A stretch of DNA of 64,000 nt from Noviherbaspirillum galbum (GCF_010974945.1 NZ_JAAIVB010000037.1:62001-126000), one strand, 5' to 3'; counted from the stretch's first letter, positions 50,981 through 61,535 are shown. Numbers and translations are program-made. Notes: a model not told the origin generated them from the letters alone.

Positions 50981-53221
50981 TCAGCGCGCGCCGTTGTTGT
51001 TCATCCAGGTCCGCAGCTGGTCGACCGTCATCGGCCGCGCGAACAGGTAGCCCTGCGCGAGAGGACAGCCGAGCGCGCTCAGGATGGAAGCCTGGCGTTC
51101 ATCCTCGACGCCCTCGGCGATGACCGACATGCCGAGGTTGCGCCCGAGCTGGATCACCATCTCGGCGATGCTGCTGCCGCGCTGCGAATGGGTGATCTCG
51201 GTGACGAAGGCGCGGTCGATCTTCAGGCGGTCGGCATGCAGGCGCTGCAGGTAGCTGAGCGAGGAAAAGCCGGTGCCGAAGTCATCGATGGCGATGCTGA
51301 CGCCGGTCTGCTTGATCTGTTCCAGCAGGCGGATCAGGGCATCGGGGTCTTCCATGGCGATCGACTCGGTGATCTCGAGCTCCACGCGGCCGGCCGGGGC
51401 GCCGGTCTCGGCCAGCACCTTGTGCAGCGTATCGAGGAAGCGCGGATGCCGGAACTGCACCTGGGAAACGTTGATGGAAATCGTAAAGTCCCGGAAGCCG
51501 AGCGCATTGAGCTGGACCAGTTCGAGGCAGGCGTCTCGCATGACCTGTTCGCCGATCTCGATGATCAGGCCGGAATATTCGGCGATCGGGATGAAGCGGT
51601 CCGGTGGAATGAAGGAGCCGTCCTTGGTCCGCCAGCGCAGCAGCGCCTCGGCTCCGACGGGGCGGCGCGTCGTCAGGTCGATCTGCGGCTGGTACACCAC
51701 GAACAGTTCCCGGTCTTCCAGCGCCGAACGCAGCGCGTGCATGGTCCTGACCCGTTCGCGGATGTCCACGCCCATGTTGCGCGAAAAGTAGAAATGCCCG
51801 GAACGCTGCAGCAGCTTGGCGCGCTTGAGGGCGATGTCGGCGTCTTTCAGGGCGTCGGCGCCCGCGCCTTCGTAGTCGTCCAGGCGCAGCAGGCCGGCGG
51901 TCGCGGAAAGCTGCACGTCCTGGCCGTCGATGTGGAAAGGCTCGTCGAACAGCGACAGGATGACCGAGGGTTCGACCAGCGCGGAATGGCCCAGCACGCC
52001 GAAGGTATCGCCGGCGATGCGGCCGATGGAAAGCTGGTCGCCGAGGCGGGTCTGCAGGCGCGCCGCCACGCCGAGCAGCAGCGAGTCGCCGAACTTGTGG
52101 CCGAGCGCGTCGTTGGTTTCGGAAAAGTGGTCGATGTCCACCAGCGCCAGCGTGACTTCCGCGCGGCGGGGCGAAACGAGGACGGCATCGACAAGTTCCC
52201 GCAGCCGGGTGCGGTTCGGCAGCTTGGTGAGCGGATCGTAGAAGGCGAAGTTGTGCAGCCGCGACATCAGCAGCACGTTGTCGAGTCCGACCGCCACGTT
52301 GCGGCTGAAGACTTCCAGCAGCTGGCGGGCGATGGCGTCGAGGGATAGTTCGGTGTCGAGGTAGGCGACGAAGTCGCGGCCGCCGGCCCGGCCGAAATGT
52401 AGGATGGCGAAGTCGTTGCCGTAGATGTTGCGCCTCGCGTGCAGGCCGTCGCGCAGCGCGGCGAACACGTAGGGGCCGGCGACTGCCTCCGCATCGCAGC
52501 CGGCGGTCGCAGCGAACCGTCCGGTGGCGGCGTCGACCTGGAGTACGGCCTGGGCATCGCCGATGCGGTCCGTGCTGCACAGCAGGCCGTCGATGCGCGT
52601 TTCCAGCAGGTCGCCGGCGACCCGCAGCACGCCGCTGGCGAACTGCTCGAAGCCGTGCAGCGACATGAGCTCGGTGCTGGCCTGCACGATCCGGTCCAGT
52701 CCGCGGCGGCTGGCATTGATGGCGCGGATCTGTTCGTAGGAGCGGATGGCCGAGGTGATCGTGGTGTACAGCTTGATGCGCGTCAGCTCGGACTTGGTCT
52801 TGTAATCGTTGATGTCGAAATCGCGGATGGCATCGATTTCAGGCGCATAGCCGGGCTGGCCGGTGCGCAGGATGATGCGCGCCTCGCTGAGCCCGAGGTT
52901 TTCCCTGATGTGCCTGACCAGCTGCAGCCCGGAGTCACCCTGTTCCATCACCACGTCCAGCAGGATCACGGCCACGTCCTTCTCCACCGCGAGCCGCTCG
53001 CGGGCTTCGCGCGCGGAATAGGCATGCAGGAATTCCAGCGGGCGCTGCTGCATTTCCAGGTTGGACAGGGCGAAGATGGTCGCGGAATGCACGTCGGCGT
53101 CGTCGTCGACGATCAGGATGCGCCAGGTGGGACGGAGGGAGGGCAGGGGGGACGGGGTGCCGTCGTCGGGCTCATCCAGGAAGATGAGGTCGTCGTCGAC
53201 CGAAGTGTCCGGTCTGCTCAT
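50981..53221 (-). CDS. Response regulator with DUF3369, degenerate GGDEF and EAL
   Basis: The 746 residues contain a receiver domain (about 33-165, phosphoacceptor Asp89 in LLDVVM), a DUF3369 domain (about 175-320), a GGDEF-like domain whose motif reads AGDTF (403-407), and an EAL domain with EAL at 525-527, ITESIAMED, DDFGTGFSS and KIDRAFVTEI. The GGDEF is predicted not to synthesise cyclic-di-GMP, so the protein is likely a phosphorylation-controlled phosphodiesterase. ATG 53221 follows GGAGGAAGC; the open frame upstream has no domain. It is the first gene of the pair with the sensor kinase. Confidence 0.92.
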   Translation of the reverse strand: MSRPDTSVDDDLIFLDEPDDGTPSPLPSLRPTWRILIVDDDADVHSATIFALSNLEMQQRPLEFLHAYSAREARERLAVEKDVAVILLDVVMEQGDSGLQLVRHIRENLGLSEARIILRTGQPGYAPEIDAIRDFDINDYKTKSELTRIKLYTTITSAIRSYEQIRAINASRRGLDRIVQASTELMSLHGFEQFASGVLRVAGDLLETRIDGLLCSTDRIGDAQAVLQVDAATGRFAATAGCDAEAVAGPYVFAALRDGLHARRNIYGNDFAILHFGRAGGRDFVAYLDTELSLDAIARQLLEVFSRNVAVGLDNVLLMSRLHNFAFYDPLTKLPNRTRLRELVDAVLVSPRRAEVTLALVDIDHFSETNDALGHKFGDSLLLGVAARLQTRLGDQLSIGRIAGDTFGVLGHSALVEPSVILSLFDEPFHIDGQDVQLSATAGLLRLDDYEGAGADALKDADIALKRAKLLQRSGHFYFSRNMGVDIRERVRTMHALRSALEDRELFVVYQPQIDLTTRRPVGAEALLRWRTKDGSFIPPDRFIPIAEYSGLIIEIGEQVMRDACLELVQLNALGFRDFTISINVSQVQFRHPRFLDTLHKVLAETGAPAGRVELEITESIAMEDPDALIRLLEQIKQTGVSIAIDDFGTGFSSLSYLQRLHADRLKIDRAFVTEITHSQRGSSIAEMVIQLGRNLGMSVIAEGVEDERQASILSALGCPLAQGYLFARPMTVDQLRTWMNNNGAR

Positions 53222-53601
53222 GCTTCCTCCACGAAAATCCATTGGGCGATGCAGGATCGGACCAGCCCGCCGTTCCGGATGGCAGGGGCATGACGGTAGA
53301 GGCGCTTGCCATTCAGGCAAGATGTGCTCGCGCTGTTTTTCATGGCCGGCTCCCTTTCCGCCACGCTGGTCCGCTTGGTTACCTTGCGACAATATATTTT
53401 CGATGTTGCACCATATTTTTGGTTACTGCAACGCATGTCTCGCAAAAGTGGAGGATTTCTTCTACCCGCCTTGCGCAGCCCGGCGGAGCGTCGTTTTTCG
53501 CTGACATGGGCCTGCCTGCGCGCCGGGCGCAAATTCGCCGGCATGGATGTTTCGCCATAGGCTAAAATCTTGCCTTCGTTCTTCGTCCTTGCGATTTCAT
53601 C
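53222..53601. other. Intergenic region between the response regulator and aroC
   Basis: About 380 nt separating divergent genes, so promoters for both should lie here. It has an AT-rich core (about 53388-53425) that is unusual for this GC-rich window, a direct repeat TTGGTTAC at 53375-53382 and 53419-53426, and an inverted GTTGCA/TGCAAC. A possible -10 (TAAAAT, 53563-53568) precedes aroC. Short frames here have no recognisable features. Confidence 0.5.
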
Positions 53602-54735
53602 ATGTCCGGCAACACCTTTGGCACGCTGTTTACCGTTACCACTTTTGGCGAATCGCATGGTCCGGCGATCGGCTGCGTCATCGACGGCTGCCCACCCGGC
53701 ATGCCTTTGTCCGAAGCCGACATCCAGCCGGAACTCGACCGCCGCCGGCCGGGCACCTCCCGGCACGTGACCCAGCGCCAGGAGCCGGATACCGTGGAAA
53801 TCCTGTCCGGCGTGTACGAGGGCAAGACCACCGGCACCCCGATCGCGCTGCTGATCCGCAACCAGGACCAGCGCAGCAAGGACTACGGCAACATCGTCGA
53901 GACCTTCCGTCCCGGCCACGCCGACTACACCTACTGGCACAAGTACGGCATCCGCGATCCGCGCGGCGGCGGGCGCTCTTCGGCGCGCCTGACCGCGCCG
54001 GTGGTCGGCGCCGCCGCCATCGCCAAGAAATGGCTGCAGCAGCAGTACGGCACGGTGTTCAAGGGGTGCATGAGCCAGCTCGGCGACATTCCCATTCCCT
54101 TCGTGTCCTGGGACCACGTTCCGGACAACCCCTTCTTCGCCGCCAACGCGGACATCCTGCCCCGGCTGGAAGCCTACATGGACGACCTGCGCAAGGACGG
54201 CGATTCCTGCGGCGCGCGCATCGACGTGGTGGCGCAGAACGTGCCCGTCGGGCTCGGCGAACCGATCTACGACAAGCTCGACGCCGACATCGCCTACGCC
54301 ATGATGGGCATCAACGCGGTGAAGGGCGTGGAGATCGGCGCGGGTTTCGCCTCGGTCAGCCAGCGCGGCACCCAGCACGGCGACGAGCTGACGCCGCAGG
54401 GCTTCGCCAGCAACAATGCCGGGGGCGTGCTCGGTGGCATCTCCACCGGCCAGGACATCACCGTGTCCATCGCCATCAAGCCCACGTCCAGCATCCGCAC
54501 GGCGCGGCAATCCATCGACAAGGCGGGCAATCCCGTGCCAGTGGAAACCTTCGGCCGCCATGATCCCTGCGTCGGCATCCGCGCCACGCCCATCGCCGAG
54601 GCCATGCTTGCGCTGGTGCTGATGGACCATGCCCTGCGCCACCGGGCGCAGTGCGGCGACGTGCGCGTCGACACGCCGCGCATCCCGGCCAGCGCCGCGG
54701 TACCGAGCGCAACGCCGGCCGCCGGCAAGGCCTGA
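53602..54735 (+). CDS. aroC: AroC, chorismate synthase
   Basis: AroC converts EPSP to chorismate with reduced FMN, the last step of the shikimate pathway. The 377 residues start [20 protein letters not shown] and include [31 protein letters not shown] and [13 protein letters not shown]. The C-terminal tail is Ala/Pro-rich. It is followed by a perfect hairpin. Confidence 0.98.
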   Translation: MSGNTFGTLFTVTTFGESHGPAIGCVIDGCPPGMPLSEADIQPELDRRRPGTSRHVTQRQEPDTVEILSGVYEGKTTGTPIALLIRNQDQRSKDYGNIVETFRPGHADYTYWHKYGIRDPRGGGRSSARLTAPVVGAAAIAKKWLQQQYGTVFKGCMSQLGDIPIPFVSWDHVPDNPFFAANADILPRLEAYMDDLRKDGDSCGARIDVVAQNVPVGLGEPIYDKLDADIAYAMMGINAVKGVEIGAGFASVSQRGTQHGDELTPQGFASNNAGGVLGGISTGQDITVSIAIKPTSSIRTARQSIDKAGNPVPVETFGRHDPCVGIRATPIAEAMLALVLMDHALRHRAQCGDVRVDTPRIPASAAVPSATPAAGKA

Positions 54736-54753
54736 CCAGGCCCAGGCCCAGGA

Positions 54754-54782
54754 CTCATCCCGGCAGGCAATGCCGGGATGAG
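54754..54782 (+). terminator. Hairpin after aroC
   Basis: A perfect 12 bp stem (CTCATCCCGGCA pairing with TGCCGGGATGAG) with loop GGCAA, 18 nt after the aroC stop. It lacks a T run, so it may be a partial terminator or an mRNA 3' end. The next gene starts 31 nt later. Confidence 0.6.
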
Positions 54783-54812
54783 CCGAGTGACATTCCAACG
54801 CGTTCATCCTTC

Positions 54813-55985
54813 GTGCAGCACCCGCCCTGGCCCCGCCAATCCTTCAGCTTCGCGCTGTTCTTCTTCGCCTACTACGGCTACATCGGCATCTTTTCGCCCT
54901 ACGCCAGCCTGTACTTCGCCAACAAGGGCATGACCGCCGCCCAGATCGGCATCCTGATGTCGCTCATGCAGGTCATGCGCATCTTCGGCCCCAACCTCTG
55001 GGGCTGGGTCGCCGATCGCCACCAGCAGCGGGTGACGGTGCTGCGCCTGACGGCGGCTGCCGCCACGGCCTGCTTCTGCGGCATGTTCTTCGGCGCGACC
55101 TTCGCCTGGTTCTTCGCGGTGATGATCGCGGTCAACCTGTTCACCAGCGCGCAGGGGCCGCTGTCCGAGGCCCTGATGCTTTCCGAGATGCGCGGCGACC
55201 TGACCCACTACGGCCGCCTGCGCCTGTGGGGATCGGTCGGCTTTATCGTGACCGCCACCTTCGGCGGCCCGGTGCTCGACCGGCTCGGCGTCAACTCGCT
55301 GCCCTGGATGACCCTCGCGCTGCTCGCGCTGGTGCTGGTGGCCGCGCTGCGCATGGAGGAAACCGTGCACCCCGCGACGCACCAGGCCGCGCCATCGGTG
55401 TTCGCCTTGCTGCGCCGCCGCGAAGTAATCGCCTTCTTTTGCTCGACCTTCCTGATGATCGCGGCGCATGCCTCGCTCTACGTGTTCTATTCCCTCTACC
55501 TCGCGCGGATAGGCTACTCGAACACGCTGATCGGCTTCATGTGGTCGCTCGGCGTCATCGTGGAAATCGTCTTCTTTTACTACCAGGCGCCGCTGTTCCG
55601 GCGCTTCGGCGTGCGGCGCCTCATGCTGGCGAGCCTGCTGATCGCCGTCGCGCGCTTCCTGCTGATCGGCTTCGGCGCAGAGTCGCTGCTGCTCCTGCTG
55701 ATTGCCCAGGTGATGCATGCCGCCACCTTCGGCGTGCATCACTCCGCATCGGTCGTCACCCTGCAGCGCTGGTTCGCCGGCCCCCTCCAGGCAAGCGGGC
55801 AGGCCCTGTACACAAGCATTTCCTATGGGCTGGGAGGCACGCTCGGCGGTTTGATCCTGGGCGTGTTCTGGGAAACATTTGGCCCGCAGACAGTCTATTT
55901 GTTGGCAGCAGCATTTTCGCTGGCAGGCGCGGGGGCGGCGACGCTGTCTTACCGCTGGCTACTCAACAATAAGGAGAAGAAATGA
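54813..55985 (+). CDS. MFS transporter, phenylpropionate permease-like family
   Basis: A 390-residue transporter with about 12 helices starting FSFALFFFAYYGYIGIFSPYASLYF and with RLRLWGSVGFIV, the pattern of MFS proteins annotated as 3-phenylpropionic acid transporter (HcaT) or nucleoside permease-like. The substrate is not known. I chose GTG 54813 as start; the open frame upstream is part of aroC and no good ATG lies between. It overlaps the next gene by 4 nt. Confidence 0.82.
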   Translation: MQHPPWPRQSFSFALFFFAYYGYIGIFSPYASLYFANKGMTAAQIGILMSLMQVMRIFGPNLWGWVADRHQQRVTVLRLTAAAATACFCGMFFGATFAWFFAVMIAVNLFTSAQGPLSEALMLSEMRGDLTHYGRLRLWGSVGFIVTATFGGPVLDRLGVNSLPWMTLALLALVLVAALRMEETVHPATHQAAPSVFALLRRREVIAFFCSTFLMIAAHASLYVFYSLYLARIGYSNTLIGFMWSLGVIVEIVFFYYQAPLFRRFGVRRLMLASLLIAVARFLLIGFGAESLLLLLIAQVMHAATFGVHHSASVVTLQRWFAGPLQASGQALYTSISYGLGGTLGGLILGVFWETFGPQTVYLLAAAFSLAGAGAATLSYRWLLNNKEKK

Positions 55986-56812
55986 CTGCAAGGATCAGGA
56001 AGTCGATGTGGAAGACGACGATCGTTGCCGCCGCCATGATCATGGCGACCGGCTGCGAGACGGTGCAGACCACCCAGGCCGGCGCGGTCGGCGTCGACCG
56101 CACCCAGCGGATGGCGGTGTCGTCGCAGGAAGTGGACCAGGCGGCGGGCCAGCAATACGCCCAAGTCATGGCGGAAGCGCGCGCCAAGGGCTTGCTCAAC
56201 ACCAATCCGGCCCATGTCGCCCGGGTCCGGGCCATCGCCCAGCGCATCATCCCGGCGACCGCGGCGTTCCGGCCGGACGCGGTGAAGTGGGGCTGGGAAG
56301 CCAATGTGCTGACGGCCAGCGAAGTCAATGCCTGGTGCATGCCGGGCGGGAAGATCGCGGTGTATTCCGGCCTGATCGAGAAGCTGCAGGTCAGCGACGA
56401 CGAACTGGCCGCCGTCATGGGGCACGAGATCGCCCACGCGCTGCGCGAGCATGCGCGGGAGCGGGTGTCCGAGCAATCGCTCGCCGGCACCGCGATCTCC
56501 ATCGGCGCCGCCGTGCTCGGCGTGGGGCAGGGCGGCCAGCAGCTCGGGGAAGCCTTGTACCAGGGCGTGCTCGGGCTGCCGCACTCGCGCGCCCAGGAAA
56601 CCGAAGCCGACCGCATCGGCGTCGAGCTCGCCGCCCGCGCCGGCTACGATCCGCGCGCAGCGATCACGCTCTGGCAGAAGATGGGCCAGATGGGCGGCGG
56701 CGATCCGGTAAAGTGGCTTTCCACCCACCCGTCGCGGGAAGACCGGCTGCGCGACCTGACAGCCTATTCGCAGCGCGTCCTGCCGCTCTACGAGCAATCC
56801 CGCCGGCGCTGA
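55982..56812 (+). CDS. M48-family metalloprotease lipoprotein
   Basis: The 276 residues have a lipobox (ATGC, Cys25) and an M48 peptidase domain: zinc motif HEIAH (His148, Glu149, His152), third ligand Glu in AQETEADRIG, and the region STHPSREDRL. It resembles periplasmic LoiP/BepA-type proteases for outer-membrane quality control, without TPRs. The start at 55982 overlaps the MFS gene (ATGA); ATG 56006 is also possible. Confidence 0.9.
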   Translation: MTARIRKSMWKTTIVAAAMIMATGCETVQTTQAGAVGVDRTQRMAVSSQEVDQAAGQQYAQVMAEARAKGLLNTNPAHVARVRAIAQRIIPATAAFRPDAVKWGWEANVLTASEVNAWCMPGGKIAVYSGLIEKLQVSDDELAAVMGHEIAHALREHARERVSEQSLAGTAISIGAAVLGVGQGGQQLGEALYQGVLGLPHSRAQETEADRIGVELAARAGYDPRAAITLWQKMGQMGGGDPVKWLSTHPSREDRLRDLTAYSQRVLPLYEQSRRR

Positions 56813-56846
56813 CCGGCATTGAATCTCCGGCAAGCTTCCCCGCCTG

Positions 56847-56882
56847 AAACGCCCGCCATGCCAATGCGGGCGTTTTCATTTT
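56847..56882 (+). terminator. Rho-independent terminator after the M48 gene
   Basis: A 10 bp stem (AAACGCCCGC pairing with GCGGGCGTTT) with a 9 nt loop, followed by TCATTTTC. It separates the M48 gene from the leucine operon. Confidence 0.8.
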
Positions 56883-56987
56883 CGCCATGCGCCGGCAAAG
56901 CCGCTTTTGCGCTGCACAACTATGGCATAATCAAGAACTTATTCGTCCGTCTTACGCTTCCTCAAGCTCCATCCGCGCATACGAACC

Positions 56988-58391
56988 ATGGCTCAAACCC
57001 TCTACGACAAACTCTGGGAATCGCACGTCGTGCACACCGAAGAGGATGGCACCGCGATCCTCTACATCGACCGTCACCTTGTCCATGAAGTCACCAGCCC
57101 GCAGGCTTTCGAAGGCCTGAAGCTGGCGGGACGCCAGCCGTGGCGGCTATCCGCCAACCTGGCCGTGGCCGACCACAACGTGCCGACCACCGACCGCGCC
57201 CACGGCATCGCCGACCCGATCTCCCGCCTGCAGGTGGAAACCCTGGATGAAAACACCAGGCAGTACGGCGTGACCTATTTCAACATGCGCGACAAGCGCC
57301 AGGGCATCGTCCACGTCATCGGCCCCGAGCAGGGCGCGACCCTGCCCGGCATGACCGTGGTCTGCGGCGACTCGCATACCTCCACCCACGGCGCCTTCGG
57401 CTGCCTCGCGCACGGCATCGGCACCTCCGAGGTCGAGCACGTGCTAGCCACCCAGACCCTGCTGGCCAAGAAGTCCAAGGCCATGCTGGTCCAGGTCGAC
57501 GGCGCCTTGCCCTTCGGCGTCACCGCCAAGGACATCGTGTTGGCCATCATCGGCAAGATCGGCACCGCCGGCGGCACGGGCTACGCCATCGAATTCGCCG
57601 GCTCCGCCATCCGCTCGCTGTCGATGGAAGGCCGCATGACCGTCTGCAACATGGCCATCGAGGCCGGCGCCCGCGCCGGCATGGTCGCGGTGGACGACGT
57701 CACCATCAACTACGTCAAGGGCCGTCCCTACTCGCCCGTCGGTCCGCACTGGGACCGCGCCGTCGAATACTGGCGCACCCTGCATTCCGACCCCGGCGCG
57801 AGGTTCGACCTGGTGGTCACCCTCAACGCCGCCGAGATCAAGCCGCAGGTCACCTGGGGCACTTCGCCGGAAATGGTGGTCTCGGTCGACGACCGCGTGC
57901 CCGATCCCGACAAGGAAAAGGATGCCGTCAAGCGCGACGCCATGGAGAAGGCCTTGACCTACATGGGCCTGCAGCCCAACACCTCCATCAGCGACATCCG
58001 CATCGACAAGGTCTTCATCGGTTCCTGCACCAATTCCCGCATCGAAGACCTGCGCGCCGCCGCCGCCGTGGTGCGCGGCAAGTTCCGCGCCTCCAACGTC
58101 AAGCTGGCGATGGTGGTGCCGGGTTCCGGCCTGGTCAAGGAACAGGCAGAGCGCGAAGGCCTGGACAAGATCTTCAAGGACGCCGGCTTCGAATGGCGCG
58201 AGCCGGGCTGCTCGATGTGCCTGGCGATGAACGCCGACCGCCTCGAGCCGGGAGAGCGCTGCGCCTCGACCTCGAACCGCAACTTCGAGGGCCGCCAGGG
58301 GCAGGGCGGACGCACCCACCTGGTGTCGCCCGCCATGGCCGCCGCCGCCGGAATCGAAGGACATTTCGTCGACGTGCGCGCCCTGCGCTGA
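56988..58391 (+). CDS. leuC: LeuC, isopropylmalate isomerase large subunit
   Basis: LeuC with LeuD isomerises 2- to 3-isopropylmalate. The 467 residues start [20 protein letters not shown] and hold the aconitase-type [4Fe-4S] cysteines in [27 protein letters not shown] and GCSMCLAMN. It is first gene of leuC-entericidin-leuD-leuB-asd. A candidate -10 (CATAAT, 56926-56931) lies about 57 nt upstream; I saw no clear -35 or leader peptide. Confidence 0.98.
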   Translation: MAQTLYDKLWESHVVHTEEDGTAILYIDRHLVHEVTSPQAFEGLKLAGRQPWRLSANLAVADHNVPTTDRAHGIADPISRLQVETLDENTRQYGVTYFNMRDKRQGIVHVIGPEQGATLPGMTVVCGDSHTSTHGAFGCLAHGIGTSEVEHVLATQTLLAKKSKAMLVQVDGALPFGVTAKDIVLAIIGKIGTAGGTGYAIEFAGSAIRSLSMEGRMTVCNMAIEAGARAGMVAVDDVTINYVKGRPYSPVGPHWDRAVEYWRTLHSDPGARFDLVVTLNAAEIKPQVTWGTSPEMVVSVDDRVPDPDKEKDAVKRDAMEKALTYMGLQPNTSISDIRIDKVFIGSCTNSRIEDLRAAAAVVRGKFRASNVKLAMVVPGSGLVKEQAEREGLDKIFKDAGFEWREPGCSMCLAMNADRLEPGERCASTSNRNFEGRQGQGGRTHLVSPAMAAAAGIEGHFVDVRALR

Positions 58392-58417
58392 GCATGGGTT
58401 TCAAGGGAGATAAAAAA

Positions 58418-58549
58418 ATGAAAAAACTGTTTGCATTGACGCTTGGCATCTTGTTCTTCGCCTTCCTGGCCGGTTGCAACACCGTCCAGGGCATCGGCAA
58501 GGATGTCAAGAAGGCCGGCGAAGTCGTCGAGAGCGCCGCCCGGAAATAA
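58418..58549 (+). CDS. Entericidin A/B-like small lipoprotein
   Basis: A 43-residue protein: signal peptide of about 16 residues ending at lipobox LAGC (Cys17), then [19 protein letters not shown], the entericidin signature. In E. coli, EcnA and EcnB are an antidote/toxin lipoprotein pair; here only one member is seen and toxicity is not established. ATG 58418 follows AAGGGAG with good spacing; an upstream ATG at 58394 would add eight polar residues. It sits between leuC and leuD. Confidence 0.88.
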   Translation: MKKLFALTLGILFFAFLAGCNTVQGIGKDVKKAGEVVESAARK

Positions 58550-58577
58550 GCAAGTCCGAATAAGCAAGTTCGAGATC

Positions 58578-59225
58578 ATGGATAAATTCATCGTACACGA
58601 GGGACTGGTCGCGCCGCTGGACCGCGCGAACGTCGACACCGACGCCATCATTCCCAAGCAATTCCTGAAGTCCATCAAGCGTTCCGGCTTCGGCCCGAAC
58701 CTGTTCGACGAGTGGCGCTACCTCGACCACGGCGAACCCGGCATGGACAACAGCCGCCGCCCGGTCAACCCGGATTTCGTGCTGAACCAGCCGCGCTACC
58801 AGGGCGCGACCATCCTGCTGGCCCGCAAGAACTTCGGCTGCGGCTCCTCGCGCGAGCACGCGCCGTGGGCGCTGCAGCAGTTCGGCTTCCGCGCCATCAT
58901 CGCGCCGAGCTTCGCCGACATCTTCTTCAACAACTGCTTCAAGAACGGCCTGCTGCCCATCATGCTGTCCGAGACGCAGGTGGACCAGCTGTTCAATGAA
59001 GTGAAGGCTTTCCCGGGCTTCTGCCTCGTGGTCGACCTCGAGAAGCAGGTCGTGTCCACCACCAGCGGCAGCAACGTCTATCCGTTCGAGGTGGACCAGT
59101 TCCGCAAGTATTGCCTGCTGAACGGCCTGGACGACATCGGCCTGACCCTGCGCCAGTCCGACAAGATCCGCGCCTTCGAGGAACGCCACCTCGCGTCCCA
59201 ACCCTGGCTGGCCAACACGATCTAA
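58578..59225 (+). CDS. leuD: LeuD, isopropylmalate isomerase small subunit
   Basis: LeuD carries the substrate-recognition swivel domain of isopropylmalate isomerase. The 215 residues start [20 protein letters not shown] and contain [19 protein letters not shown] and [19 protein letters not shown]. The ATG at 58578 is chosen because the frame upstream is the shifted entericidin region. leuB follows after 18 nt. Confidence 0.97.
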   Translation: MDKFIVHEGLVAPLDRANVDTDAIIPKQFLKSIKRSGFGPNLFDEWRYLDHGEPGMDNSRRPVNPDFVLNQPRYQGATILLARKNFGCGSSREHAPWALQQFGFRAIIAPSFADIFFNNCFKNGLLPIMLSETQVDQLFNEVKAFPGFCLVVDLEKQVVSTTSGSNVYPFEVDQFRKYCLLNGLDDIGLTLRQSDKIRAFEERHLASQPWLANTI

Positions 59226-59243
59226 CCAACGCGAACAAGAACA

Positions 59244-60320
59244 ATGAAGATTGCAATCCTGCCGGGCGACGGCATCGGTCCCGAAATCGTCGAGCAAGCG
59301 GTACGCGTGCTCGACGTGCTCGACGAGAAATTCGAAATGGAAACCGCGCCGGTCGGCGGCGCGGGCTATGAAGCGCACGGCCATCCGCTGCCCGAAGGCA
59401 CGCTGAAGCTGGCCAAGGAAGCCGATGCGGTGCTGTTCGGCGCCGTCGGCGACTGGAAGTACGACAAGCTCGACCGTCCGCTGCGTCCCGAGCAGGCCAT
59501 CCTCGGCCTGCGCAAGAACCTGAACCTGTTCGCCAACCTGCGTCCGGCCATCCTGTATCCGGAACTGGCGGGCGCCTCGACCCTCAAACCCGAGGTGGTG
59601 TCCGGCCTGGACATCCTGATCATCCGCGAACTGACGGGCGACATCTACTTCGGCCAGCCGCGCGGCGTGCGCACCGCGCCCGACGGCGCGTTCAAGGGCG
59701 AGCGCGAAGGCTTCGACACCATGCGCTACGCCGAGCCGGAAATCCGCCGCATTGCGCACGTCGCCTTCCAGGCGGCGCGCAAGCGCGGTAAGCGCCTGAC
59801 CAGCGTGGACAAGGCCAACGTGCTCGAGACCTTCCAGTTCTGGAAGGACATCGTCACCGACGTGCACAAGGAATACCAGGACGTTGCGCTCGACCACATG
59901 TATGTCGACAACGCCGCCATGCAGCTCGTGCGCGCGCCGAAGAAGTTCGACGTCATCGTCACCGGCAACATGTTCGGCGACATCCTGTCCGACGCCGCCG
60001 CCATGCTGACCGGTTCCATCGGCATGCTGCCCTCGGCCTCGCTGGATGCGAACAACAAGGGCCTGTACGAGCCCTCGCACGGCTCCGCGCCGGACATCGC
60101 CGGCAAGGGCGTGGCCAATCCGCTGGCCACCATCCTGTCGGCGGCGATGATGCTGCGCTTCTCGCTGAACAAGGCGGAGCAGGCCGACCGCATCGAGGCG
60201 GCGGTCAAGGCGGTGCTGGCCCAGGGCCTGCGCACCCCCGACATTTATGAAGAAGGAACGACCAAGGTAGGAACGGTCGAGATGGGCGACGCGGTGGTGC
60301 AGGCGCTATCGCGACATTGA
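59244..60320 (+). CDS. leuB: LeuB, 3-isopropylmalate dehydrogenase
   Basis: LeuB oxidatively decarboxylates 3-isopropylmalate with NAD. The 358 residues include [24 protein letters not shown]-type loop ([12 protein letters not shown]), [14 protein letters not shown] and the metal site [19 protein letters not shown]. The NAD-binding segment [14 protein letters not shown] is intact. asd follows 33 nt later. Confidence 0.98.
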   Translation: MKIAILPGDGIGPEIVEQAVRVLDVLDEKFEMETAPVGGAGYEAHGHPLPEGTLKLAKEADAVLFGAVGDWKYDKLDRPLRPEQAILGLRKNLNLFANLRPAILYPELAGASTLKPEVVSGLDILIIRELTGDIYFGQPRGVRTAPDGAFKGEREGFDTMRYAEPEIRRIAHVAFQAARKRGKRLTSVDKANVLETFQFWKDIVTDVHKEYQDVALDHMYVDNAAMQLVRAPKKFDVIVTGNMFGDILSDAAAMLTGSIGMLPSASLDANNKGLYEPSHGSAPDIAGKGVANPLATILSAAMMLRFSLNKAEQADRIEAAVKAVLAQGLRTPDIYEEGTTKVGTVEMGDAVVQALSRH

Positions 60321-60353
60321 AGTTTTGATCGAAGTGTCTCTAGGGAGAAAATC

Positions 60354-61490
60354 GTGAAGTTAGTAGGTCTGGTGGGTTGGCGTGGTATGGTGGGCTCCGT
60401 CCTGATGCAGCGCATGCAGGAAGAGGGCGATTTCGCACACATCGAGCCGGTGTTCTTTTCGACGTCCAATACCGGCGGCAAAGCCCCGGCAATGGCGAAA
60501 AACGAAACCACTCTGAAAGATGCCAATAATATTGATGAGCTGAAAAAATGCGACATCATTATTACCTGCCAGGGCGGCGACTACACCACCGAGATTTTCC
60601 CGCAACTGCGCGCGGCCGGCTGGAACGGCTACTGGATCGACGCGGCGTCCACGCTGCGCATGAAGGATGACGCCATCATCATCCTCGACCCGGTCAACCT
60701 CGACGTCATCAAGACCGCGCTGTCGCGCGGCGTGAAGAACTTCGTCGGCGGCAACTGCACCGTATCCTGCATGCTGATGGGCCTGGGCGGCCTGTTCCGC
60801 GAAGACCTGGTCGAATGGATGACCTCCATGACCTACCAGGCCGCCTCCGGCGGCGGCGCGCAGCACATGCGCGAACTGCTGACCCAGTTCGGCACCATCA
60901 ACGCCGACGTCAAGTCCCTGCTCGACGATCCCGCTTCCGCTATCCTCGAAATCGACCGCAAGGTCCTCGCCAAGCAGCATTCCATGAGCGCCGACGAGAC
61001 CAAGCAGTTCGGCGTGCCGCTGGCCGGCAACCTGATCCCCTGGATCGACAAGGACCTCGGCAACGGCGTGTCGCGCGAGGAGTGGAAGGGCGGCGCCGAG
61101 ACCAACAAGATCCTCGGCCGCGGCGAAGGCTTCGGTGCGGGTGCCAAGGCGGCGATCCCCGTCGATGGCCTGTGCGTGCGCATCGGCGCAATGCGCTGCC
61201 ATTCCCAGGCGCTCACCATCAAGCTGAAGAAGGACGTGCCGCTCGACGAGATCGAAGGCATCATCGCCAGCACCAACCAGTGGTCCAAGGTCGTGCCGAA
61301 CAACCGCGAGGCCTCGATGAAGGACCTCACGCCCGCCGCCGTCACCGGCAGCCTGACCATCCCGGTCGGCCGCCTGCGCAAGATGCAGATGGGCGGCGAG
61401 TACCTTTCCGCCTTCACCGTCGGCGACCAGCTGCTGTGGGGCGCTGCCGAACCGCTGCGCCGCATGCTGCGCATCGTGCTGGACAAGTAA
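60354..61490 (+). CDS. asd: Asd, aspartate-semialdehyde dehydrogenase
   Basis: Asd reduces aspartyl phosphate to the semialdehyde, the branch point to lysine, diaminopimelate, threonine and methionine. The 378 residues start [20 protein letters not shown] (NADP-binding loop) and have the active Cys135 in GGNCTVSCM and substrate His in [13 protein letters not shown]. The start is GTG 60354 after AGGGAGA. The length is of the gamma/beta-proteobacterial type. It ends the leu-asd unit before a strong terminator. Confidence 0.97.
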   Translation: MKLVGLVGWRGMVGSVLMQRMQEEGDFAHIEPVFFSTSNTGGKAPAMAKNETTLKDANNIDELKKCDIIITCQGGDYTTEIFPQLRAAGWNGYWIDAASTLRMKDDAIIILDPVNLDVIKTALSRGVKNFVGGNCTVSCMLMGLGGLFREDLVEWMTSMTYQAASGGGAQHMRELLTQFGTINADVKSLLDDPASAILEIDRKVLAKQHSMSADETKQFGVPLAGNLIPWIDKDLGNGVSREEWKGGAETNKILGRGEGFGAGAKAAIPVDGLCVRIGAMRCHSQALTIKLKKDVPLDEIEGIIASTNQWSKVVPNNREASMKDLTPAAVTGSLTIPVGRLRKMQMGGEYLSAFTVGDQLLWGAAEPLRRMLRIVLDK

Positions 61491-61535
61491 TAAAGCATCA
61501 TGCGATGCCGGAATGAACTTCCGGCAAGCTTGCCG

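Noticed and set aside
53306-53560. 84-codon frame upstream of aroC
   Set aside because: It crosses the AT-rich control region, has no clear domain and a weak ribosome binding site; only hydrophobic runs suggested a protein.
58506-60080. Antisense frame opposite leuD and leuB
   Set aside because: It runs through two conserved genes on the plus strand, has no motif and no ribosome binding site.
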